Origin: Clavelina lepadiformis
Taxonomy: Eukaryota; Chordata; Ascidiacea; Aplousobranchia; Clavelinidae
Direction of reading: 5' to 3'
Assembly (NCBI RefSeq): GCF_947623445.1
Contig: NC_135248.1
Location: 10,788,977-10,852,976, forward strand
Length of the DNA stretch: 64,000 bases
The position numbers and the translations under genes are program-made. Below are positions 1-13,263 of this stretch, in pieces (within the stretch, counting starts at the first letter, position 1; each line of letters opens with the position of its first letter). The notes beneath the pieces were generated by a model. That model saw only the letters and a program-made list of their open reading frames with translations. It did no database searches and was not told the origin of the DNA.

Positions 1-70
1 GAATGGTTTTTAAAAACGGTTTTTCACTTATGTGCTTAACCCTCTGTGGCACAATTATTTTGCAACCTAC

Positions 71-3060
71 CTCCTTCAGCTCAAACGATGGCATCTCAAA
101 AGCGATTACTGAAATTGCATTGGGCAGCTCGTATCCATTCTCAAGTATACCTCAATAGAAAGTCAAAACAGTTAAGCTACTGTAACATAAACATAAAGTA
201 GGCTAAATGCTTGTGCTTTTACAGACTCTTAAAAGTTATACTGCATAAGTTATAGGATGCCCAATGGTGAAAATAATTACGGTTTAGAGCTGGAACAACT
301 GCATTTTGCAATAATGTATTCAAAATTGGTTTCAATACAGTAGCTGGAAGTCCTTCAGCTGTTACACTGTCCACAGCCGGTTGAGTAATCTTTCCGGTCA
401 CGATAGTGTTGTTTAGTTCGACCAAAGCAATGCCCGTTGCGTACTGCACAAAAAGGCAGTTTAAAGTCGGTGTCCATGATTACTACCTGAAGTACAATTT
501 GCTCTGTAGACCTATAGCTTACAGCAGTTGCAGTAGCAACAGGTTCAACGCTACCATCGTCGAGTATCACTTCAACATCTATGCTGTAATAACCTGCCAT
601 TCGTATTTCACCAGGAGCAAAATTCGCAGATGGAGGGCTTGGTGGATACGTTGAAAGCTGAATTGGTCTGAAATAAAAGCTATACATACACTCACGCCAT
701 TCAGCAAAAAAACAACAGTTAGACCACAGCCTCACGGTAGCGGCATAACAGATTCGAGTAAAAAAGCAAAGAAGCTATAAAATAGAACAATAAGAATATC
801 TTTCAATGACCTTCCGTTATACTTTGGCTCCTTCAAGGCTGGTATCAAGAACGTTAGCAAAGAGTCAAACAAATCACTTCCCAGGAGGTCTGAGATCTGT
901 AATCACTAATCAGTAAATGTTTGTGCGCAATTCAAGTTCTGAAGTATGACACAATATATATATATGGTTAGGCTATAGATAGCCTTTATTACTCACTTAG
1001 CATTTAAATAATCTACTAACATTTTGAGGCAACTTAACGAACTAGAAAAAACTTAGGGGTTTAATTGTATTTACAGTTACCTGGTCAGGGTCTACTTGGT
1101 AGTGGAAGAATTCGTTCACCGAAAGTGAATGAAGTAAAGTTTTGACGACGTAATCACTAATAGAAACTCGGGCCATCTCATCAGTCAAAGACAGGGGCGG
1201 AGTTTCGGTGGGGCTGATGTCATACCTAAAGTTTTTGTATTATTTAGAGAAAAATTGGAAGTGATTTGCTCTAAAACATTGATATTTCTATCAAAATTGG
1301 CAACAGAAAAAGTTAGTATTTTTCTATTACATAATGTCCGGATTGTCGTTGGGAAAACATCTTCCATGAGTGAAAAACTGAAAGTAGTCTTCCGTTGTAG
1401 CAGGTTCACAAACAAATCCAAGAAAGATGCTTGTGTCGAAAAACAGAGGAACTATGACTGCATGAAAGCATACATAGTCGCGTTCTTAGTACTACGGTAA
1501 ATGATTTTCGAGCCTGAGGTGGTGATTAATACAGCTTAGTTTTGATACTAGAGAATTACAAAAGTGGTTTTTCTTAGAAAAATACTTGTTGAGGTTTAAA
1601 ATTTGTCGTCTCCAAGAGATTACTTCGTAACGATCACTTTAATAAGTTTTTGCAAATAGTTCTGGCTGCAATTGTAGCCAACTGTAAGTTGTAAATGACG
1701 TTCTAAAAAAGTTGTTCATACATGGTGTGCTGTTGATATATTCAGTTGCTTGACCTTCTACAATGTTTTTAAGTCCTGGACATATCTGAAAAAATTAAGC
1801 TTATAGAAAAGTACACCAACGAAGTTGCAAACAAAAATGTTTAAAAGTTATTATAGTGGGTCTTACTTGGTCCTCAAGAAAACCTTTTATTGTATTGGAT
1901 GCTATATTGGCCAAGAAATTAACGATTCCACCAAGTTTGGAGTCCACATCCAAAGACAATTCACCAATACTTACTGAGCAATCTGAGGGTATCATCTGCA
2001 GTAGGTACAGAAATAAGTTGCCTGTTTTATTGTTAATTCATATAGCAAAGTCCAGCTGTTAAAGCACGATTTAAGCTTGATTACCGTCGGTTTTCCAGTG
2101 GAGCTGTCGTATCCTAGAGTGACAGACTGGGTTAAACTTGCTTCGGTTACATCTATGCGAAACGTCCCGCTGTCATCCAGTTGAATAGGAACTGAACTAC
2201 AAGATTTGTTGGAGAAATCGTTATGTTACATCTGGTATATATTAAAAGCCGCTACGTAATTTAAGGATGTTAGGCTATATAAGGGAAGCATTGGCATATG
2301 AAATGCTGCTGCTGCGTATTTTCACCAGATAAGGCTATACACTCTAGAATCTAGATGCTATTTAAACACAATTAGATTTCACAATAATATCGAAACAAAC
2401 ATTTATCTAATTATGCATTTTAGAAAGTAGGGCAAATTTACTCGTAACTTATATGTTATTTTGTTTATATTCTATCTAATTTACTTACACGCCAAAAACG
2501 GTAAATGGAAAACTTCCTGATGCCTCCCAGTCCCCATTGACACTGATGTCTGCTCCACTTACTGAGATTGTTGCACTATTTGGAGGAGCCGGAATGAGCG
2601 AGATACTTCCCGGATTGATATCCAGAATCGCGACTCTGCCAGTTAAAGACACATGTTCTCTTTATAGGGGAAATCCCCAAATTTATGTTATACAACACGG
2701 TACTATGTAGTGTTGAGGCTTGTCTCTTACTTGCTGAATGCATAACTCGCAGCACCTCCGTTTGAGAATTCGTACGTGCCATCAAAATCCGGAATCGTGA
2801 GTTTGTCCAAGTTGTTTTGGGCGTAATTTATCGTTACATCTCGAACTGTAAAGCATAGCAACATATGCTGCTTATTTCTTATAACAGTTCATACTAAACT
2901 TGACACAACCCAATTTACATCTAACATTCTTACTTAGGTCCAGGCCTCGTTTGTGGACTCTTAGTTTTATGCCGGCTAAGGATGTGCCATCGTCATTGAT
3001 CACTCCTTCCACAGCCAGGGCAAGATAACTCAAAAGTAAAAGCAGATTTAAAGCAAACAT
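71..3060 (-). CDS. BPI/LBP-like lipid-binding protein, gene 1 of the cluster (3' end outside window)
   Basis: Secreted BPI/LBP/CETP-family protein; relatives bind lipopolysaccharide or other lipids with two barrel domains. Twelve exons are readable on the minus strand: 3060-2934, 2845-2731, 2635-2489, 2196-2085, 1995-1867, 1785-1722, 1457-1331, 1225-1081, 896-811, 667-523, 443-281 and 139-71. The short last exon seen in the sister genes lies beyond base 1. Exon 1 gives a hydrophobic signal peptide (FALNLLLLLSYLALAVEG) followed by LRVHKRGLDL, the BPI N-terminal strand. Exon 2 holds LTIPDFDGTYEF. The family's disulfide pair is present: SDCS in exon 5 and ICPG in exon 6. Exon 8 has the second-domain motif MARVSISDYVV. 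Exon lengths equal those of the gene at 13264-19204 almost throughout. An alternative ATG lies 15 bases upstream (3075). The exon 11 to exon 12 junction does not keep frame with a standard AG acceptor, so that joint is uncertain. LPS binding is inferred only. Confidence 0.9.
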
Positions 3061-3075
3061 TTCTGCATGCAACAT

Positions 3076-6000
3076 CTAATCTAACTTATACGAGTTGATC
3101 TATATAAAAAGGTAAAACAACTTAAGCAGATTCCGTTACTGCTTTAAATTTCAACACCTATGTTGTGAGAAAACAAGTACAATTCAACCACGAACGCTTC
3201 AGCCACGTTCTGTTGATCATCATGTATTTTGTGCCTCGACAACGTTTTAAATTTTTTCACATGTAATGATTATAGTAACAACAGAACAGATCGCCGCAGG
3301 CTTTAAAGTTTGAAAAATTTACTCTGAATAAGTTGTTTTCTTTGAAGTTAAATATCTCCTAACAGCTTAATGTTATGCAAAGACCACAAACTATTGGAGC
3401 CTCACAAATGCAAAACCCAAGAAAATCAACTAAACTTTAATTAAAAACATAATGGTTTATTACTCAAGTTAACATTATGGCCATTGGTGCAATTATCGCA
3501 AACGATAATGCTATTTTGACATAGCTTTTTTATGTCGTTTGCTTGTGATCCAGCGCCAGTGGATGCATTCTGCTTTCTTGCCGTGTTTTGCCGTGCCGTG
3601 TTTGACCCAAGTTATCTATTGGTACTTGATCTATTTTACACTGTACATGGCTTTAAAAAGCGACGATGACGTCAAGCATATGCTCCTGAAGCAAACACGT
3701 GTGTTATTGTTATACTGTTTGTCGCATGTAGCCGGTATTCAATTATGCAAGTTGAATTAATTCATCGCATTTTTCCTCCGTAAACAAACCTTTTTCCTGT
3801 CTAAACTGACTCTCACACTAGGCTACGTTATTATTCAACTTGACCGGATTGAATAATATCGCTGCAGTTTGCAATTGACAAATTAATTAATTGCCTTTAT
3901 AAAGAGATTGTACATTGTTGTTAAATTTATTAAAGAGTTGACATTACACAATTTATAGAGTAATGAGTTTTTTTACGGGAAAGTTATCGATCATAACTCT
4001 GCACCGCCAACACTTCTATTTATTGCTTGAAATCGGCCATAAACATCACACAGAAGTGTTGTTGCAATGTCCGCTTACTGAGCAACCTAGTGTGGTTTCA
4101 AAATAAATTTTTATGCTAAACAGATCATTGAAATATGATAAAATGCTACCTACGATCATCGAGACATGCAGAAGCGCCGATGTTATGCATCCCAGTCGAT
4201 AGGGAATCAGTGTAAAGACCATAAACCTATGCCTGCCTGACTTAAAATTTCGCACGAACCAAAATAAACACTAAAGTGAAATTTATCATCGGTTCTGATT
4301 TCCCAATTCAACTTAAAACAGCAATTACGACATTTTATTAGCAGTTAGCAATTACGACAATATTGTCGTAATTTCAACTTCGTTTTGGACTTGTCCTCAC
4401 TTCGAGTACATTAACATTTCCATACTTCTTTTAGACGAAAGTAACGTACCTGTGCATATTCACTATGTGTTTAAGAAAAAGATTAGCTAATTAGTGCTTT
4501 AATAGGAAACAATTTGCAGTAAATAACTAGTTTTAAAAGTTTCGTTGTTTTGAGATTAAAGCGTTTTATAACGAGATTTATAGAATTAGGTGACTTATAG
4601 CTTTCACCCTCCACCTTGCCTCATATCGTCATATCTATTTGTATGATATCTCGTGTTGTTTATTTCTTACCTTTGCCTGATACACTGTTTAATCGTATGT
4701 ATTGTGTTAACTGTTAACCTACAAAACAGTTACAATATCTGTTTGCAACTTAAACATTTTCATTTGCAACCACTTCTGACCGAAACCTGATACATAGTTT
4801 ACAACTTGATTTATACGTATTTACAGTATTTGAACATTGCTCTGACGAAGGACTAAAGTTCATGGTACTTACTGAAACCATTTCTACACCACATACGTCA
4901 TATTTTTTGATGTTTGTTTAAATTGTGTTGCCCAAACTTGAAACTGTTCAAAAGGATCACTAAACAGTGGAAAACATCATATATGTCTTTCCATTGGGGA
5001 CAAAATATTACTTTTGGACTCTGCATCACGCTAAACCAGAAAGAACACTTAAAGAGTTTCTTACATTGATGATGTCGAAGTTTAATCAGTTTATTTTGGT
5101 TTGAAAAAGGGAAAGCCCTATGTTGACAGTTAATCGGCTTCTACGGTAATTCCTTGGTAGTTTTATCTTTAGCGTTGTGCGTTGCCTAAGTAACTCATTA
5201 CTTATATATACTTATTTATACAATAACTAATTAGTTATTGCTGCAAAGTGTGAACAATGATTTTATGCTCATATACGAGCATATCAGAATTATATAGATA
5301 TGCATATAGGCTAGAGTTGGTATTTTTTGAAGATTGGTATTGTAGAAGTAGTTGCCGTGGTAGGTCTAAATTCTGATCGTTATTAAGTTATAGCACCACT
5401 GCAGTTAACACTATGCATGATTTAAGCTCTGTATTCTTTACAGTAAAGATTTATGCTGTTTTTTTCTGTCTGTTGATATTTGTAAGCCTATTATTCCTGT
5501 TTAAGCGTGCTATAACAAAGTTAAAACTGTTATTTGAAAGTGTTGAAGATGCAGAAATCATATCTTTGTGTGTCATAGTAGAAAATATGGCAGCTGAATG
5601 CAGGAGATTCAACAACGTGCACGCCGAACTTTTTTATTTTTACGCCAATTCATAATAAAAAAAAAACAAGAATAAGTTGGTTGCTTGAACGCCAATCTAC
5701 AATAAATAAACAAAGATTTAAGGCTTTGGTACATGCCATCACACTAAAATTAGCGACTTTGCACGCACGATTTCTTGTCCAAAACTGTCATACTTTCCAT
5801 TCGGATTAGATTAGAAGGTCTAGGAGCATGATTCTCCAAAAAGATTTGGACTTACAAGGTATAGAATGGCGCAGAATGCATAAAATTAGTAGTATTAGCA
5901 GTGTAGTGATAAGCACTACATTATACAAAAGCATTGTTTTATTAAAATAAATACAGCACCAGTAAATTAATTACTAGATTAAGCACCCTTACCTGAAAGA

Positions 6001-8607
6001 TGCACTGGAGAACCTATTAAAGGCCTACTAAGTTGAAACATCGGTTTATTTTGGATAAGTTGTGAGAAAAAGAATCACAAAGCGGGAAAATAAGCTTTGA
6101 CTGAGCAAGATATAAGACAGCTGAACGTTACTCTAACTTGGTTCGCAGGTGACATTATAGACTTGTAGTGAATTGAATGTTGACTGTTACTCATCTTGTA
6201 CAAGTATATTGCATAGGACTTAACTCTAATGTTTTTTTTATGTGATTTGTGCTATTTTTGATCAGATTCCAAGAGACAATCCTATTTGTAAAAACATAGC
6301 AAAGCAACACTGTAAGTCGTGAAAAAGAAAGCAACACTGCTTGATAAGTTAATAAATACCAAATTACAAATACATCTAAACAGTAGCTATTACTTCATAA
6401 TACTGTAGGTCTGTTGAATTGTTGGTTGGTTTTATAAGCTGTTTTGAGAACTAACATTTTTAGGTAATGAAACACCTGAACATCTTTCGTTGCACATTTT
6501 CGTTTTAGCTTACTGCAAAACTGAAGATTGAACACAATAAATCTAATTCTAAAAGCAGTACACATCTAGGCTAGATTTTAGCGCGCCCAACTTTAGCTGA
6601 AAGATTGATGTAAATTATTAGCTAGCTTCAGTCTGATTTCGTTTTAAATGCCGTGTGTTGTGGTACCAGTTAAAAACGAAAACAAATGCATTTTACATCG
6701 GCTTTGAATTGATAAAAATTGAAATAAATTAGTAAAGTAGAATGCAGTTAATACATCCACGATAACGATCCATACCATGTTAATGATTTTGCTATCGATT
6801 GTGTTGATTTTTGTTATTGTGTGCTAAAATTTTTTCCAATGAATCAGTTAATGTTTTAACAGTTATCTTCAGTGTTGCAGTTGATTTTGCCTACAGAGTT
6901 GATGTTGTCTGAACCGTGTTAACCAAATTTTATAGTAAAATAAAAACAGGATATAGTTTTGCACTCTGAAGGCTAACTTTATTTATATTTTTAAAAATAA
7001 TTATATAAATAAAGTTAACATTTAGAGTGCCAAACTATAGCCTGTTTTTATCTTGCTGATTGGTTTAGTGTTTGAGTATAATTAATTGATGTTACAAGTT
7101 ATAGGTACTTTGGTTGTACATATGTTGTGATGATGCTACAAAGCTACAATTCCCAAAATCATATACTGTTATTACTGTAATGGCAATTAGCTCAAATCGT
7201 TTTTTCCAAAAAGCTAGGGAGTAGTTTGTGTCTCAACATTAAAATAAAATATGGGCTATGATCGATATGATAACGATGAGGTATTGCCACAAAGGTTTTA
7301 CAGGCTAACGTGGTGATGTTAAATATGTTGTTTGTAAGTTATTTTCACTCTTCCAAAAGACGGATCTGCCATAATTTCGAATTAGCGTCAAGCTTAGCGC
7401 AGACTTTTTCCTCCAACCATTCTTAGCCTCATTTGCAGTAGGTAAGTAAGTTCGTTTTGCGGCACATGGTGCCGGTGCGTAAATGCAATACGTACTTTTG
7501 CTTTACCATTTCCTATTAGGCTACGAACAAATACCGTTAGAAAACAACATACTGTTGATGTACTTTCTTAATGACTTCATGCGACTCCATTGTCTGCAAT
7601 TTTCTTTTATCGTTTTTTGTAAAGGGCATTAAACAGAAGTTGTAAGAGCTACACTTCGTCTAGGTTTCCAAAACTTGCAAATTGCAATGAAAAATCCTTG
7701 GTAAAGGTTTTTTTCCACTGCATGTATTAACTTGGTTCTTGCAAATAGCAAGCCACCTAATTAAGAATTGTCTGAAATTTGTAATGACGTAAACTGATAG
7801 ATGTCTTGCTCCACAAAAGCGTCTGTTTGACGTAGTTGGGCTAGAATGTTCCCTTGTACCTTAAGTTCGATGTTCTTTGGACCTGCCAGGGCTTATTTAA
7901 CTATTCAAAACTTATCCTGTATTTTACTGAGCAATTTTGTGTTTTAGTTTATATGTTTGCCTTTTCTTTTCCTTCTACTCTTTCTTTCGTATAAAACATC
8001 ACAACGGCTGCTTATAACATATCGTGTTTATGGTTTTGAACCTTTCCACGAATCAAACTTTGGTACATATATTTTGGACTCTTTTTTATATTGGTAAAGT
8101 TAGGACGTTTAAGGAACGTTCAATGGTGGTAAACTGCTCATACAAACGGTTAATTAAGTGATCACAGTATGTTCAGTTTCGTAAATATTTTATAACTAAA
8201 TCGTAACTTTTTTGATATTACATCAGCGCTGCTGTCATAATTTCTTTGGAGCAATAATTTCTGTTTATACAACTTTTTTAGTTATATTCAACGTATGTAA
8301 CAAGTTGCTTTGCCAAAAGAAACATTTAAATCTCACTTAAACTTTTCTCGGTTGTTGTAACACTTTACAGCACATGACTTTATAATTCATTACTGTATAA
8401 TGATTTCTCTAATGACCTTCCAATTGAAATCAAAACTTTCTGTAACTGGTCAGGCCGTGAAAATTCACTGTATAAAATCTTTATTGATACTATAACTTGC
8501 ACGCTAAAGCTATATATAGGTGTACCCTGCAGTACTATTTTATTACTACAGAGTATATAAACTTAGTATAGTAGCAGTCTTTCAAAAGAAAAATAGAACC
8601 AGCCATG
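3076..8607. other. Gene-poor stretch between BPI gene 1 and the PLAC8-like gene
   Basis: No exon chain or recognisable protein on either strand. The longest plus-strand frame (5413-5655, 80 codons, one hydrophobic segment, ending just before an A-run) has no family resemblance I can name. The only clear structure is the inverted repeat at 6940-7051. Confidence 0.5.
6940..7051. repeat. Near-perfect 112-bp hairpin, MITE-like
   Basis: Two arms of about 46 bp face each other with almost no loop. The left arm begins TAAAAACAGGATATAG and the right arm ends CTATAGCCTGTTTTTA. The middle of both arms carries CACTCT and an AACTTTATTTATAT stretch with its complement. There is no coding capacity. This looks like a small terminal-inverted-repeat element (possibly TA-target) rather than a gene. 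Target duplications are not convincing. Confidence 0.6.
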
Positions 8608-10132
8608 TTAACAACACGTATCTTGGGGATAACCGTAGTAATCCATTTCCCGGGACAGCTGACACATGGCGCACGGAAGACAGAAGCAAACTTGACAAGA
8701 ATCATTGCAGATGCTTCCCTGCAAAAATTAACAAGAAGGAATTGTCATTTTGTAATAATATATGTTTTGTTCATTATTATATGAAACCAGAGGATATTGG
8801 TTCGGGAACAAAAAACTCCATTTACGAATGTATCTCCAAGAACTAAGAGACATGAACATCATCAGGGAATTTCTTGTTGTTTCACTTTTACATAAAGTAA
8901 ATCGAAGCTTCCATTAAAATAAAGGCTTATTCATGCCGAAGCTGTTTGAAACTTTTTTCTTAAAGACTGCTCATTAGACATAAGGAGATTCTGTTTCAAT
9001 TAATTCTGATTTAGAACCTGAATTCCATGGGTTGCTCTAAAACGTGACCTCATCGCCAAGTGTCCACCCGGAACGCATCCTCCTTGAAAACCAGAATATC
9101 CAACACAGCAGTGTTCTCCCATGCGTTGAGCGAGGCAGGCGTAGTGCCAGTGTCCAAACCAAGATATACAACAACCTAAATTTTATTTATGTTATAATTT
9201 GATGAATTGTAAGAAAAATGTTGCGATCGGCAATTATATTTTGGCAATTTTTGGCTTTTGCAAGAAACTTTTTATAAAAAACTTTGTTTGAGAAAACAAA
9301 TGCGACGTAAATATAAATTTCTTTGGATCTAGATTTATGCTTTAAAATTTTAGGTTGAATTCCATTTGCTTTTTTTTGTTCTTGTTCTAGAAAATTGGCA
9401 AATTTCTGCCTATTTCAGCTAAAGTATGGTAAAAGTTACAAAAAGTTCAATGTACTGTAGTTTAAGAGAAGTAATAATAAAAAAGCTTGAATTAAATGAA
9501 GATTAAACCAAAATACTGTATATAGCTTATATATAAGTACAGCTTTGCCTACAAAAATACTGTGCGTTGTACAATAAAATAATAATAACAATAGCCTAAC
9601 AGATGCAACATTGCACTTAAAAACGAAAGATCATACAACTTCTCATATCTTCACAACAATCGCACAGTCCTGTACTCCACGACTTAGCCGTTGGCTGTTG
9701 TGTTACAACAGTCGTAGACACAACAGCAGGCTGTGACGTTATCACTTGAGTGGTCTGAAATAAGATTTTTTAAATGAGTTTTTTCAACAAAAACCATTGT
9801 AGTCAATTTTGCAGCTATACAAAAAATTACAACGATTAATCACCTCGAAGCTCAAGAAAATATTCATAAAACTGTCATTAAAGTTTATTTGTTAAGTATA
9901 TTTGTGCTCGTTTATCTTTATTATATAATGTTAACTTGCCCCCACCACAGCTATACATAAATTAGTGTTTCCTGTTTAACTTTAAAATGAAGTTTTGCTC
10001 TTTTTTGACAACAAACTGACAAACCTGAAATTTCTTATCAAGTTATAACTTATGCTGTAATTGAATGACGCAAGTTAACCAACACTACAAAATTAACAAA
10101 ATACTTAACACTAACTTACTTACGTTCATCAT
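8608..10132 (-). CDS. PLAC8/cornifelin-like cysteine-rich protein, 131 aa
   Basis: Four exons on the minus strand: 10132-10124 (only ATG ATG AAC), 9754-9637, 9175-9018 and 8718-8608; phases agree and sum to 132 codons with stop. The N-terminus is Thr/Gln/Val-rich. The PLAC8 domain then runs to the end: WSTGLCDCCEDMRSCC, a Cys/Trp/His segment, GEHCCV, the signature LAMRSRFRATHGIQ, and finally GSICNDSCQVCFCLPCAMCQ followed by LSREM. These match the Cys clusters and the ALR...R..HGI.GSICND pattern of the family. PLAC8 proteins are small membrane-associated proteins of poorly defined function (cornified envelope proteins in vertebrates, cell-size and metal regulators in plants). The donor after exon 3 (CAG then GTTCTA) is weak, but it joins the two halves of the domain exactly. 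No operon-like partner is seen. Confidence 0.88.
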
Positions 10133-13100
10133 TTCTTGTTAAACGAATGTACAATCAAGTCTCTAAGAAATAGATAATAATGTATTGGGTGCGTTTCTCT
10201 AGTATCAGAGTTAGAATTCCGTATTGGACCACTTCTACAGAACACTTTTTTTCATAACCGTCATTTGTTACGATAATAACAACAACCAAAAGAAATAACA
10301 AAAGCGAATTTATCCTTCTGAAAGTTTTATCAATTATATTGTTTATTTATGTAAACCAATGCCAAAACCGTTAGAGCAAGCGTGAAGCGGACAATAAGGG
10401 AAAACCAAGAGAAAATATTATTATTTTAGATTAGTTTGAATGAAAACAGCGTCGTTTTGTTAATCGGTTTGAAGTTCGAATCAGTTACCAAGTAACGGGT
10501 AAACAACCTTACGTCTTTATTATAACAGTATTTTAAATATAGGAATTGATCTGAAAAGCAAAGTTAAGCATAAGTCATCCCTTACATTTACCATCAGGTG
10601 GCGGCTTCACCGATCAATGGAGTGGAAACGTTGAAGGTAATAAAGGGCCTGATTAAGATGGAATGGTTCTCCTTTCAATGTTTGCAGTAAAATGATTCAA
10701 ATCAAAAGTTTAAACTTTTGTGAAGAATAAGCATTCAAAATTTTAAAGCATAGTTTTGTTGCTGTTACAAGTCCTGCGTATTTAATTCTGCAATTATAAC
10801 GTAGGACGAGAAAAGAACCTTGAATTATATTGAAAATAAAATCCTTTGTCATGATCGCATATGGCAGTGTATAGTGGGCAAATGGGTGGGTGTAACACAG
10901 TATGTTTACAAACTTCGCTTCGCTTTATTACATGTGTTCGGTTGGCACATTGCTTTGATCAAGCAAGTTGTTCAGGTTGTTTGTTTTTCTTTGTAAGCTC
11001 CCAGCACGCAATGTTAGTGTGAAAAGTGGTAGTAGGCAAGTAGTGTATTTGTAAAGATAAAACAAATTTTCAACAGAAAGCTTTTCTACAAACTGTACAT
11101 TGTACAAGGATTGTGTAAAAAGGCTCGTCAATATTGCCGGTTGTTTGGGCTGGTTGGATTTACAAGTAGCTGAGACTCGTTTACAATCTCACACACGTCT
11201 CAACTAGACGCCTTCCTACCCGACTCGCTATTTCAAAGTTTCACTTCCGAATGAAAGAGATCGTCTAATTTGCTACAGTGGATCCAAGCAAAAGATAAAC
11301 CATGATAAAAAATGGTTATTCAGATTGTTGTGAGTCCAAACGGCCGTGATACAACCAAGACTGAAATAAGAAGCTATACGAGAAGACTCGACAACACTCA
11401 CCAATTAAGAACGCCATACATTAGGCACGGGAGTAAATTGAAATTTGGCTAGGAATGAAAGCGATATAATCGTAGTACGATGCACAACTACAAACAATAA
11501 CCAGAAAGCAGTTAAGTGTCATAAAATTCTACAGATTGAATATTTTGTATCATAGACTAACTTAAATTAAAATGTTTCTATTAACATACAACACAAATTA
11601 TTGTGAGTTAATACCGTCCGGATAATGGCCAAAACGTTTGGTTAAATTCTCAAAACAAATTAAAAATCAAACTGGCATCAGTATTTCAGCAAAAACCTCT
11701 ACAGCGTATTGTCACTATAGATATTGGTGTTTAATTAAAAAACGAAAGCAACAAAACAATGAATATTCCAAACAAATTACGTTGTATTGCATTACGTCAT
11801 CATGATAACTTGGAACACAAACTGATGCCATTAAAAGAATCCCAGCCTTTCTCAAACGTCATTTTTGGGGATGAAAAATTATGCTTCTTTGCTTATTCGA
11901 AAGCTTTAACTCGTAGACTTCAGCACGTCATAAATTTTTAATGGTTTGAAGAAAGAGTAATTTCGAACAATGGAGTCCCTGATACCAAGTGTAACTGGGT
12001 GAACCGTTTCTCTGCTATAGTCTGCTCTATCCCCAACCAAGATGTCAAGCCATTCTATGCCACAATTAGAACAAGGCATGAAGCTTTTTTAATAGAAAAA
12101 TGGCTGCCTTTGAAGCTGAAGACAATGTCGAGATGGTTTCTCAATTAGCTGCAAACATTATATGCTAGTTAAAAAGTAACTTTCCATTATCTATAATTAT
12201 AACTTTGCTCTACTTTTGCTGGAAGGAACTTACGAGTACATGGCATCTTCCGATTGTAGTAGACCCTGTTACTGAAGAAAATATTTCTGTGTTTGTCCAA
12301 AAAATACGTTTTCTTGCTGCAAAAATTTTTGAAAGTGCTATTTTGTTGATGGTAGCTGAGTGCTGGGTTTTGTTTTGAAGTATCCAAAAGTATTAAAAAA
12401 ACTCTAAGTTTTAGAAAAGAAAAGGGGTTCAGAAGGCTGCGACTTGTTAGTAAAGTGTTGTTGAAGTAGTGCAGTTGTAACTTGTAACGTGCATACATAT
12501 GCATGTTCTATGCTGTGACAAACTGAAAATAAAAACTTGTAGACATGAGCTTAATTGTCAATTTTGAAAAGTGAATAACAAATCCGCATTTGTTAGGAAC
12601 TGCATCCCTTGTGGTTGGGAAGGAAGAACCTATAGGGTAGAAAGATAAAAGCGTGGTAATTTTTGTCTTAACCTATGGAATGGAAATAGCCATGATTGCG
12701 TGGATTTCTGGGACCACCCTTTGCAGTATATTTCTTCACGTTTGTGATCGGGTTTTCATTAACGGTGTGCGTCTTGCTTGTTGCTGTGAGAATCTATATG
12801 CACCAGGAAGTACTGGTGTAGCTTTTTTTTCGTAATAAAAATATGATTCTGTCATAAGAAGACTAATTTAACTTTGCTGTAATAGAGGTTTGAAGCCAGT
12901 CTACTTGATCCTGACGACCGTAGGAAAACTCCTTTAAATACTTTTCTATTTTTACTGTATTATGATGGTATGTTGTAACAAAAGCATAATTAAAAAAAAT
13001 TTATGTACCGCTGACATTCAACTGACAAAAAATTTTGGGCATCCCCAGTACAGTAATTTAACCAAGCACGTGGCTTGCTTTCTCACCAGTCTTACTACTG

Positions 13101-13263
13101 CCAAGAGACAAAACAAAAGTGTAAATGATAGCCTCTTTTCCATCGCCTATTCTACATAGGAATTACATTCTACAATTAGAGGCTTTTATGTTAGATTTAT
13201 TAAATTGAGCAATCCGTTAATGAAAATGAACATTTTTTAATTTCAATATTTTGCATGATCCTT
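10133..13263. other. Intergenic stretch with no supported gene
   Basis: Short open frames occur on both strands (for example 11759-11941 plus and 12187-12504 minus), but none has splice continuation, domain motifs or homology that I recognise. Confidence 0.45.

Noticed and set aside
5413-5655. 80-codon frame with a hydrophobic stretch, ending before an A-run
   Set aside because: Could suggest a retroposed transcript, but no duplicated flanks or known protein match was seen.
8520-8846. 108-codon plus-strand frame
   Set aside because: It is the opposite-strand shadow of PLAC8 exon 4 and its 3' region.
12187-12504. 105-codon minus-strand frame
   Set aside because: Composition and lack of motifs fit a chance frame in AT-rich sequence.
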